A DNA stretch of 20,164 nucleotides, taken from positions 1 through 20,164 of the forward strand of contig JBNGIQ010007743.1 in assembly GCA_049999765.1 (NCBI GenBank), read 5' to 3'. The notes under the pieces were generated by a model. The model was not told the DNA's origin. It searched no databases and saw nothing but the letters and a program-made list of their open reading frames with translations. The position numbers and the translations under genes are program-made. The stretch is from Phaeoceros laevis (Eukaryota > Anthocerotophyta > Anthocerotopsida > Notothyladales). Below are positions 8,821-20,164 of the stretch, one piece after another. The stretch's first letter is position 1. Each line of letters opens with the position of its first letter.

Positions 8821-9200
8821 AGAAGTCTGGTCTATCCGAGTTTCACATTTTTGCGAATGGAACCCGGTCTCTACGCTTGATGCCCGCGGGAAGGGGGTGT
8901 GACCGAGCGAAGGAGTTGACAGAACCATCTTGCAAGCACGGTGTACCATCCTTTATTAGGAAGGCATGTTTTTCCGTGCTTGCTGTGCAGGAGAGAGAGT
9001 TCGGCTGGTACTGTAGTCTTGTGGAACATCTCTGCATGACCACCAGTAGAGGGGACTTGTGCTTGACCCTGCCCAATGGACTCTGCTGGCTAGAACTACA
9101 TCTCCTACCAAACCTCGGACAGTAGCTATTCCGAGCAAGCTAAGGTCAAAAATTCCCAGCTCAAAACTGGGGGTTAAGCTGGTGCCGTTGGATCCGCCGA
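8821..9200. other. convergent 3' region of the ubinuclein-like and HSP60 genes
   Basis: Both neighbours end here, so this should be the two 3' untranslated regions. No conserved coding segment is seen; the short frames on both strands have no recognisable motif. A minus-strand AATAAA at 8952-8957 suits HSP60. No AATAAA is seen for the plus-strand gene. Confidence 0.6.
8952..8957 (-). terminator. candidate poly(A) signal of HSP60
   Basis: TTTATT on the plus strand is AATAAA on the minus strand, about 245 bp past the HSP60 stop codon. The spacing is reasonable for a plant 3' UTR. It lies within the overlap zone with the converging ubinuclein-like transcript. Confidence 0.4.
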
Positions 9201-12646
<3,446 letters not shown>

Positions 12647-12956
12647 CGCAACTGAGCCACAAAGGGGCGAGGGTTTTGGCAGGGTTTTTGAAACTCTACA
12701 ACCCTACAACCGATTTGGAGGAATAATTCCGAGCAATGTGACAAGTTGTGACGCACATGCGCCTCTTTCTTACTAGAACGAGTGTCTGGGACAACGTGGC
12801 CAATTGATCCATCCCGGTTGTACTTCTCACCGGGACGACTTCATAAAGTACACTTACTTGACATGCTTTTACAGGTACCGTACATACATATAAACATGTG
12901 ACCAGCCAAGGCCAGGATTAACTGGTTAACTTCCTAACTTCTGTGCAGCAGGTTAG
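12647..12956. other. HSP60 upstream region and WAK-like kinase 3' flank
   Basis: The 310 bp between two minus-strand genes must contain the end of the WAK-like transcript and the HSP60 promoter. On the minus strand, TTTATATG near 12889-12896 is a weak TATA candidate about 245 bp before the HSP60 ATG. GGAATTATTCC near 12719-12729 resembles a heat-shock element, but the spacing between GAA and TTC is three bases, not two. No coding exon is seen. Confidence 0.45.
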
Positions 12957-15444
12957 TCATCGCCTTTGGAATGTCTCTTTCTGGAGCTTGTCGCGGTCAA
13001 CATTCAGCTGGTCGACATCTGCGCCGCCCTGCTGCTGCTGCTCTTCCGACGCTTCACCGTGCTCGACAGTCTGCTGGACGCAGTCGCTGAATTCCGCACT
13101 GCGGTCGGGATCTCCTTCCTCTTCTTCTTCTTCTTCGTCTTCTTCGACTTCTGAGCCGTCATCGAGCTGATGGCTGTAGTCGCTCTGCTGGCTAGCGCTA
13201 GCGCTAGCGCTCTTCTGCGACTTGCGCTGAAGGTCGAAGAGAGGGCGGCCATACTCGCCCTGCAGGTCGGACGCGCTCCAGGCCCCCAGCTTGTGCAGAC
13301 TGTGCGCGCCCACCTTCTCCCCGGACTCCTCGATCTCGATGATGACCTGCAACTCCTCGGCCACCTCTTTCATGGCGGGCCGGTCCACCCGCGACGGCTG
13401 CGTGCAGCTGATGGCCAGCAGCGCCGTGGCCAGAACGGTGTCCAGCGTGGTCGGCCAGGTGGTGTCCTTCACCTGCGGGTCGGCCACCTCCAGCAGCCTG
13501 CCCGACTCCTGCCTCGACAGCGCCAGGGTGGCCAGGTTCACGTCGTCGGGGTCCCTCCCGAAGTCGATGGCCCGCTGCGACGTCACCAGCTCCAGCAGCA
13601 CCACCCCGAAGCTGTAGACGTCGCTCCTGTCCGTGAGCTGGTAGTTGCGGTAGTACTCCGGGTCCAGGTAGCCGATGGTGCCCTGCGCGCAGGTGGAGAT
13701 GTGGGAGGCGTCGAAGGAGGCGAGGCGGGAGAGGCCGAAGTCGGACACCTTCACGTTGAGGTCGTCGTCCAGCAGGATGTTGGAGCTCTTGACGTCGCGG
13801 TGGTAGATGGGGGGGTACGCCGCGGAGTGCAGGTACGCCAGCCCCTGCGCCGTCTGCAGCGCGATCTGCAGCCGCGTCCTCCAGTCCAGCCCGGGCCCCC
13901 GCACGCCGGAGAGGTGGTCCAGGAGCGTGCCGTTGGAGACGTACTCGTACACCAGCAGCGGCTGCTCCATCTCCACGCAGCAGCCCAGCAGGCGCACCAG
14001 GTTGCGGTGGTTCACCTGCGACAGAATGCGCACCTCGTTGATCACCTGCTCCGTGCCTTTGGTGTTGCCGATCTTGGCCGTCTTCACGGCCACGGTGGTG
14101 CCGTCGTCCAGCTTGCCCAGGTAGACCTCCCCGAAGCCCCCGCTCCCCAGCACCCGGTCCTTGGCGAACCCGTTGGTGGCGCGCTTCATCTCCCGGCCCG
14201 AGAACACCTGCGCCGACCTCCCCCCGCTCCCCACAGCCAGCAACTCCGACAGCTCGCGAATCCGCATCGTTTCCGCCTTCTTCCGCGCCTGCGCCTTCCG
14301 GTAATGGACGGTGTAGGCTATGGCTAGAGCCATCACTGCTGCGAACGCCGTGCTCACGCCTGCAAAAAACGTATCATCGTTCGTGTTCGTTCACGACCCA
14401 CCGGAAACAAATCCAACAAACATGTAGACTAGAGTTCATGATCAGGGAGGGGGTCACCGGCAATTAGGGCAGGGTCGTCTTTCGTTCTTCCTCCTGCAAA
14501 ACCTGACGGGGTGTTCAATTCCCATGTGGAGTTGGTTAAACATGTTGACATGTTGCAGTCCGCATTGTTGCCCTAGGTCGAAGTAGTTCGCAACAAGCAC
14601 CGATAGAAGCAGCAATTCAGAATTGAAAGGAGGAGGTCTAACCTGGAATGCAGGTGCCGTTCTTGCGGTCCCAGACGAAATCTAGATTGCACTCGCAAAC
14701 GGAGCCGATGCACTGCGAATTTGACTCGCACTGATACTGTTTGCCTAGCTCGCAAGGTGGTAGAGATGGATCGATCCATGCCAACTGGAGGCCGTAGGTC
14801 CAGTAGCTGGGGCTCACACTCTCGTCCATGTTCACCACCCCGACGAAGGAAGAGCACTGATGGGGTCTGAGAGAGATGTCCCTGGAGTCGGGGCGGCCAC
14901 CAGCCGTGAAGGTGCAGCACAGGTAGTCTTGATTGGGAGCACACTCTTTCCACTTCGAGAAGGCTTCCAGCTTCGCCCTGTCATCACTCAGAACGGGAGC
15001 GGCAGGCCTCAGCACCTCGTTGATGTATGTGCGGCACGGACTGTTGTTGGAGCAGTTGAGCGGCGACGACAGGAGGTTGTTGGAGCAATTGAACAGCATG
15101 ACTTTGGTGGCAGAGGTGAAGTGGAAAGGAGACGGCGGTCTGATGCTGAAACCCTCGAAGGCGAACTCCGGGGCGATGCAGGTGTTTGGGAGAAGGCCCC
15201 GTGAATCCAAGATGAGCGTCTGGGAAGGTCCGTCGATGCTGAGAACCGTGTAGTTGCCGGAAGCTGCGGGAAGCACCAGCACGCCCTGGTCCGCGTTGCA
15301 GGTCAAGTTGTAGGTTTGCTGGCCACAACTCGGCCCCGTGCTGAGAGGGTAGGGCACCTCTATGTTCCCACATTTCGGACAGATTGCGCTGTCTGCCGCC
15401 TTCAACAGCAGTGCTCCCATCAGCAGCAAGAATAGCAGCCTCAT
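12957..15444 (-). CDS. wall-associated receptor kinase-like protein (WAKL14/15/20 type)
   Basis: Plasma-membrane receptor kinase with a pectin-binding-type ectodomain, 734 aa in two exons: 15444-14643 and 14359-12957, intron 14360-14642 (283 bp, donor CCAG|GTTAGA, acceptor TTGCAG|GCGTG, phase 1). Signal peptide at about 1-19 (LLFLLLMGALLLKAADSA). The galacturonan-binding GUB_WAK domain follows, beginning CPKCGNIEVPYPLSTGPSCG, with many Cys, VMLFNCSNN and the CCTF and YGLQLAW landmarks. The extracellular part ends in a Cys cluster (QCIGSVCECNLDF). Membrane segment about 269-287. Kinase: GSGGFGEVY near 339, VAVK Lys near 360, Glu near 376, HRDVKSSNILLD near 454, DFG near 474, GTIGYLDPEY. All catalytic residues are intact, so it is an RD kinase. 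The C-terminal tail is unusual: a SASAS run, then a long Glu/Asp block (near residue 680). The kinase exon is clearly more GC-rich than its neighbours. Ligand and partners are unknown. Confidence 0.93.
13191..13211. repeat. (GCTAGC)n hexanucleotide repeat in the kinase tail
   Basis: GCTAGCGCTAGCGCTAGCGC repeats the self-complementary hexamer three and a half times and encodes the SASAS run of the WAK-like kinase tail. About 50-70 bp away, a (CTT/CTC)n tract at 13117-13150 encodes the poly-Glu block. Both are length-variable sequence types. Confidence 0.85.
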
Positions 15445-16375
15445 TGTCCCTAGGCTTCAGATCAGAATTTCATCTCCTTTTCCTCCACGCTTCCGCCACA
15501 GCCTCTAAGGCTATTTCCTCCTTGCCTACTTTTGTCAATGTCCCCTCCTCCCATACCTGATCCGGCAGGGAGTGATCAAAACCCCACCCCCTGCGACGTG
15601 CATCTGCCACATGAAGCCCTCTCTTCGCCTTCATCCGGTTGCAGGAGCATCAAAATCACTGTTCTCTGGCCTGCTGAAGCCTTTTTGGCCTGGATTGGCA
15701 AACGAGCTGCAACGGACATTCATGAGAACGCGAGCTTGACCCCAATTTTGCTCAAGCACGCATTTCAGCAGGAAACAGGCATCGACAATTCCTTCATTTG
15801 AATGGAAGCCATGAGAGAGCCATGAAGTTTCGGCTGGCTTGGCTAAACTCCTTGCTTTCTGGTCGGCGCCGAACTATCAAATTGTGCTGCGCAGAGAATA
15901 TGCTGGAGGCCTCGGCAATGCAGCTATGCATCTTTCGGGCGCCGCTCAAGCTGTGGCTCAGTTGCGTGAGCATGGTGTCACACTCGCAGTCTGCTGCGTC
16001 ACACACACAGATTCACTGCGGGATTCAGGCTGCGGGCACAGACTTCGAAGGCACGAAAAATCCCGCCATCGGAATTCGAAGGTAGTACACCGAAGGGCTT
16101 TGTCCCGTTCTAGCATGCCGGAACCTAACTTCTTGTTGTTAGACTAATCAAACCTGGGTTTTCAAACTTGAGAGGTTTTTTGAGTTGAAACGAACCTTTT
16201 TGTTTGACAGGACATTATCAGGCTGGTGCCCCTTGACGAGAGTACTCACTCACTCACTCACACCTTTGACTGTGAGTATTTGATCTTATCTCCATTTCCC
16301 CTTGACACAATAATTGTACGAAAAATTACTACCGTTACAGTACAATCCAACATGTCTCTGACTCTCTGCAGACCT
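15445..16375. other. spacer: WAK-like kinase promoter side and FKBP 3' flank
   Basis: About 930 bp between two minus-strand genes. Several open frames of 70-100 codons exist on both strands but none has a start context, splice sites or motifs that I can support. No clear TATA box precedes the WAK-like start. A short (ACTC)n microsatellite is at 16244-16261. The FKBP 3' UTR should occupy the right end; no AATAAA was found on the minus strand. Confidence 0.55.
16244..16261. repeat. (ACTC)n microsatellite
   Basis: Four and a half copies of ACTC in non-coding sequence downstream of the FKBP gene stop codon. Confidence 0.8.
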
Positions 16376-17972
16376 TCATCCTTCTACAATCTTCACAAAA
16401 GATCCAAAGGCATTCTGTTTGATGCTGAGCAATTCCACATCGAACTGTAAGGAGCACAGCAGCAAGTCGCAGTAGGGGGTCAGGCTCAGCAAGCAGACGA
16501 TTGGTGGCAATGCGCTGTCCAAGCAGTGTGCTCACCTGCAAAGTTGAATTAGGTGGAAGCTCCTGGACCTGTCTCTTGCCATATGCCAGCTCAGGTGGCA
16601 CAATAAGCAGACGCTGCAGCAACAACACAAATTTCTAACTGCTGGATGGGTTGCAACACATTTTATGGAATAACAAAAAGAGCCTGGAGAATACCCTAAC
16701 CTGACCACCAACTCTCATGCCAAGGACTCCTTCGTCGAGCCCTCTCAACACGATGCCTTGTTCAGAAGATCCAACATCAAAGCCGTATGGCTGCAGACAC
16801 AACAAACGTGAGATGCTTATCCTAACCCTAACACCAACGATGTCGCTCAAAAACAACACACTTACAGTGCCGCCTGTGACTCCTATACCCTGCCTGCTTG
16901 TCATGAATGTTAGGCCCTTCCATTTGGCAACATAGTGGACCTGTGAGTGGAAGAAGGTGACAAAAGCAAACCAGTTCCGTGACCAGAACGTACTGAGTAA
17001 AGTCAATCGCATTTGCCAATCCAAAATTCAGCCCCTTCCAGGTACAGTGATCAGAGAACTATGCACTGACCGCAACTCTTGAGCCCGTCACTGCCTCGGC
17101 ACCACCTCCGACTTTCACGTCATAATATCTGCTCAGGGTTTGTGCATTTGGATTAGAGCCTAGTGCATGTCTTTTCTTTGGCAATTCCTTCTCAAGTTCA
17201 GAATCAAGCAGTGAACAGCAGTCCTACTTGAGACCACTTGGAAGAGTCTTGTACTCGCTTTCTGGCACTTGATCACCCCTTAGCTGCACCAAGCCATAGG
17301 ATGAGGATCCATTTCGTAAAACAAAGAAAGAGTTCTAGGACCTACTGAAATTTGGGACCCCGGAAGACCTGAACCCGCTGATCAGCATGCTGCCCGGAAG
17401 CAGTTATCTCTGGCGTTAATTGGAACTCACAGCTCTTCTGCTTGTGGATACTGCTGCTGCCGGCTCTTCCTGAGCAGCCAAGGATGCTGCAAGCATGGCA
17501 AGGTCAATCAGACTCTGTAGCTTGGCATACTCTTGCAACCCCACATTCAAGAAGTTGCGACGGTGGGAGCTTACCGATCAAAGCTCCTGCCACAAGCGTC
17601 TTAATGGCTAAATTCCTTCGGGAGGATACAAGACCATCAGGACAGGACTTCGGATTTGCTGGCTCCACGTTCACCGAAGCAGCCCTGGGAACACAAGCAG
17701 TTGCTCGCACTGCAGTTCGGGCAGCCTGACCGAGGGCAGGGAAATGCCAGCCTAAACAAAATGACAATGTGAATCATCTCCATCCGCAGCCTGCACCTCG
17801 AATGCTACCAGCATCCCAATTCCCCCAAATACTCCTCGAATCGCAGGAAGGGCAGTTTTGCGGGCAATTGCAGTTTACCTGGAGTCCGCAGAGCGGGCGT
17901 ATTGCTGGAGCCTAACACATGTCCGGCCTGGCGAGAGGAGAGACCGGCAAGAGCGCCGCAGCAAGTCGCCAT
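16376..17972 (-). CDS. chloroplast lumenal FKBP-type immunophilin, FKBP16-4-like, nine exons
   Basis: FKBP-fold protein, probably of the thylakoid lumen, 250 aa. Exons: 17972-17879, 17751-17575, 17486-17431, 17283-17228, 17128-17071, 16940-16866, 16790-16701, 16613-16536, 16444-16376. All introns (75-147 bp) are GT..AG and in phase. A Ser/Arg/Ala-rich chloroplast transit-type N terminus is followed by a twin-Arg lumenal signal, SSRRNLAIKTLVAGALIASL (residues 74-93), ending in SLAAQEE, as for a Tat substrate. The stretch SRRALRGDQVPESEY leads into YYDVKVGGGAEAVTGSRVAV and the FKBP core (about 129-250), ending IKQNAFGSFVKIVEG, as I remember Arabidopsis FKBP16-4 (230 aa). Compared with FKBP12, the F-D pair is F-M (TFMTSR) and the binding-pocket Trp is Leu (LRGLDEGV), so prolyl isomerase activity is probably weak or absent. 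FKBP family and lumen targeting are confident; the paralogue name is from memory. Confidence 0.92.
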
Positions 17973-18309
17973 CTCTACCTTCGATCTTGCGAGTACCGGG
18001 CCATTTTTTTCAACGTATTGACAAAGTCGGTTGAAGCCTCATCTTTGTTTATCCTGTGTTCATGAAGCGCTGTGCCACAGCATCTGCAGGTAGGCTGCTA
18101 CAGGTGGCAGACTTGGTCGGCTGTTCCAGTGGCAGGATTTTATTAGCTTGCAGGTAACAACTGCTTTTCTTCTGTTCACAGCAGGCGCAAGAGAGTGGTC
18201 CCTGCATGTCGGGCATTTCATGTCTGGCTAGGGAAAGAACTGGACGATGACTCAGCCGAGCAGGCGGAGCGATCCTGTCTGCCTTCAGGTCTTGATGTTG
18301 AGGTGAGGC
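17973..18309. other. divergent promoter region of FKBP and the 18310 gene
   Basis: The two start codons are 337 bp apart and point away from each other, so both promoters share this stretch. No TATA box is obvious on either strand. A strong acceptor-like site (cttttcttctgttcacag, ending 18180) suggests a 5' UTR intron or an extra first exon of the plus-strand gene; a donor-like AG|GTAGGC is at 18089. An open frame from 18181 (RRKRVVPACRAFHVWLGKE) runs to a stop at 18315 and could be an exon. Confidence 0.4.
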
Positions 18310-19299
18310 ATGGATAAACAGCGAATGTCGGCTGAAGCTCCGTACTGGTCGGATGTTCGAACGGACAAAGCGCTGCGCAACAAATCGCACAGCAGAGATG
18401 GCAGGAGGAGGATAACCAGTCTGTTCAACAGCCTGAAGCAGCGATTGCGGCCACGCCGGCAAATTTTTTGTTCAGGAAAAAATCTCGGGCAGGAATACTG
18501 GTCCCAGCCTTCCGCACCACCTATGCATCTCATGGTGCCGGAGGCTACTCCAGCCCCGTTTCTCGGTGCTGCTTACGATGGACTTGCAACTGGGGATGTG
18601 CATAATGGAGGGTGCAGCCATTTGCCAGTGCAGCATGGATTTCAGTCTCCAGTGACCCACCAGTCGATCACTGTTGGCCAGCCCTTACCAGTCCAGCCTA
18701 CGGCTAATCCAGGGAGCCTCTCATGGTTATCGGATTTCTACTCCATTGACTGGACGCCAAAGGAATACCTGGTCAAGTTCCGGCAACAGTGGAAAGGCTA
18801 TAGGGTTGGAGCAAATTTCGGGTTTGAAGCATTGGAAAAAGGAGACTGCGGAGAGGGTCCTAGCTCTTCTACCATTCTAGGTTATCATGCCCGGGGATTC
18901 AGCACAAAGCTTGTCTTCAAACCAGTTGGAAGGGATAGCAAGTGGAAAGTCATATTTGAACCCCAGCACAGTGATGTTCGATTGCTGACAAAGAAGATTC
19001 CTCTAGGTCGTTGGGTGAACCTGCAAGTTGGGCTCGGTCATAACTTTCATGAAGGTGCAACAGGCTGGAAGTGGAAACTCACAACATCTCTAGGGGGCTC
19101 CTGTGTGCCACAGATTCAACATAAGAACATTTTCCCAGTTCTCCCGGGGCTTGATTTTCGAGTTGGTTGGAATGCGGAGTACTCCCTCCCCGACATACAC
19201 GGTGGATTGGGTACTGGAGAGCCCATGCTTGGAATGAACATTGGACACCTCCACGCCTCACTGCAAAGGCTGGAGGCAATCGTTTCCAGATTCAGCTAA
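18310..19299 (+). CDS. plant protein of unknown function with beta-barrel-like C-terminal domain
   Basis: The 329-residue frame has two parts. Residues 1-135 are basic and then Pro/Gln-rich, and look poorly conserved. Residues 136-329 form a dense domain starting SLSWLSDFYSIDW, with alternating polar and hydrophobic strands (YRVGANFGFEAL, TKLVFKPV, WKVIFEP, WVNLQVGLGHNF, GWKWKLTTSLGG, LDFRVGWNAEYSL, GEPMLGMNIGHLHASL). This pattern suggests an antiparallel sheet or small barrel. I believe related proteins occur across land plants without known function, but I cannot name the family with certainty. The start is doubtful: a strong acceptor (ttttttgttcag) ends at 18474, so the first 55 codons may be intron, with the true N terminus in an upstream exon. 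It shares its promoter region with the lumenal FKBP gene. A plastid envelope role is a guess. Confidence 0.7.
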   Translation: MDKQRMSAEAPYWSDVRTDKALRNKSHSRDGRRRITSLFNSLKQRLRPRRQIFCSGKNLGQEYWSQPSAPPMHLMVPEATPAPFLGAAYDGLATGDVHNGGCSHLPVQHGFQSPVTHQSITVGQPLPVQPTANPGSLSWLSDFYSIDWTPKEYLVKFRQQWKGYRVGANFGFEALEKGDCGEGPSSSTILGYHARGFSTKLVFKPVGRDSKWKVIFEPQHSDVRLLTKKIPLGRWVNLQVGLGHNFHEGATGWKWKLTTSLGGSCVPQIQHKNIFPVLPGLDFRVGWNAEYSLPDIHGGLGTGEPMLGMNIGHLHASLQRLEAIVSRFS

Positions 19300-20164
19300 C
19301 AAGCTGCAGGGCTAGATTACATAGTAATACCTCTCCTCTTGAGATCGTGGGTCAGATTCATTTGTTCCTGGGCCTCTGAACATGCTTCTAACTCGCTTTT
19401 AGAGGGTCAGTTGTGATGAGTTCTTTGTCGCACACATGGAGCTCCCAAGGATCATCCATCCAGCCGAGAATTCGAGGTTTGGGTGGTAGGTCGCAACTAC
19501 ATTGAGTCTTGGAAGTGTGAGCCTTTGCTTGAAAGTGCCACGTACTCACCACCTGCCCATCCACCTCAAAGGCTCCTGTATTCCAGATTCAAGCTGGAGG
19601 ACATGAGGTGTCAGTGTTTCCGCATTTTACTTAGGCATCTCTGCGCAGTAAGAGATAGATGAAGGATTTTTTGATTGTCGTCCAAGTCATCTGGGTGATT
19701 CCCGGCTCCGAATTTTGTAACAAGATCATGTGTACAGTAAAGGACAGTTTGTCGAGATGTTTACTGTAGACAACTAGGAAGCTGTGCGGTATGAATGCTC
19801 TCTCTACACGTGTCGCAGCTGTGCCCGTGTGTTCGCAAACTGTTGGCTACCGCATGATTCTAAGCAAATCTTAGCGCGCTGGACGGGTGTTCAAACTTGT
19901 GAATGGACTTCTGACTCGAGCATTCAAGGAGGGGACATTTGTCTATAACCGCCCCCCAATAACTTGATGAACTTCACCTCCCCGACAGTGTGATAGAGCA
20001 TATTTGTACAAGATCCTATATCATATCTGCGGGAGTGCGAAGTAGGAAAAGTGTGATATGTTGAACATAGCCCATGCTTCTCGAAGCTCTGGCGAGGAAG
20101 AAGGCAAGATTTGAACTTGTCTACAAGCTGCAGCAAGACGGCTGAACAGTTCGCTGCTCTGGTT
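19300..20164. other. 3' flank with no gene seen
   Basis: After the stop at 19299 I find no frame with a recognisable motif on either strand, and no AATAAA near the stop. The first few hundred bases are presumably 3' UTR of the 18310 gene. A 70-codon minus-strand frame at 19924-20136 lacks any support. Confidence 0.5.

Noticed and set aside
12719-12729. GGAATTATTCC as a heat-shock element for HSP60
   Set aside because: The two half-sites are three bases apart rather than two, and no third unit is present.
13170-14327. 385-codon plus-strand open frame
   Set aside because: It lies wholly antisense to the WAK-like kinase exon, is extremely rich in Val, Arg, Gln and His, and exists only because the GC-rich coding strand leaves few stops on the other strand.
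15839-16147. Frame with FWSAPNY, resembling the SAPNY motif of PPP-type phosphatases
   Set aside because: Only a few residues match. The conserved residues before and after SAPNY in phosphatases are absent, and the frame has no upstream domain or splice signals.
16818-16835. CCTAACCCTAAC, resembling interstitial telomere repeats
   Set aside because: Only about one and a half units, not the plant TTTAGGG form, and it lies in an FKBP intron.
19924-20136. 70-codon minus-strand frame near the right end
   Set aside because: No motif, no promoter or splice evidence, and length is expected by chance.

Overview
This is nuclear DNA of a land plant. It carries spliced genes with canonical GT..AG introns, a wall-associated-kinase-like receptor kinase, a leucine-rich-repeat (LRR) receptor kinase, a plant-type mitochondrial chaperonin, a lumenal-type FKBP immunophilin and the remains of a PLS-class pentatricopeptide repeat (PPR) gene. 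Nearly every intron I could define is compact, about 75-190 bp, and genes are closely packed. Compact introns, a GC content that looks near one half, and a decaying PPR gene of an RNA-editing type fit a hornwort or a lycophyte better than a flowering plant, fern or Physcomitrium-like moss. That placement is inference, not proof.

Layout. 1-870 (-): PPR pseudogene running off the left edge. 924-2467 (+): TATA box, unrecognised basic nuclear-type protein in two exons, and a poly(A) signal. 2563-3201 (+): doubtful small gene or genes. 3228-6760 (-): two-exon LRR receptor kinase, 24 LRRs joined to a WAK-like kinase with a non-RD catalytic loop. 6761-7785: non-coding spacer. 7786-8820 (+): short intronless ubinuclein/HPC2-related protein with a histone-H1-like basic tail. 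9201-12646 (-): mitochondrial HSP60, 18 exons reconstructed codon by codon (576 aa). 12957-15444 (-): two-exon WAK-like receptor kinase (734 aa). 15445-16375: spacer. 16376-17972 (-): nine-exon FKBP16-4-like lumenal immunophilin (250 aa). 18310-19299 (+): plant protein with a beta-barrel-like C-terminal domain, divergent from the FKBP gene. 19300-20164: no gene seen.

The genes do not form a pathway. They are a normal eukaryotic mix of organelle proteins (HSP60, FKBP), chromatin (ubinuclein-like) and cell-surface signalling (two receptor kinases). The most interesting theme is modularity of the receptors: the LRR receptor and the WAK-like receptor each have one intron, in the same phase (1), in a Gly codon just before the membrane segment, so ectodomain and kinase exons are interchangeable in principle. 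Two further themes are short tandem duplications, four of which have periods of 18 or 36 bp, and an 86-bp duplication in HSP60 that copied a splice acceptor and left a decoy leading to an early stop.
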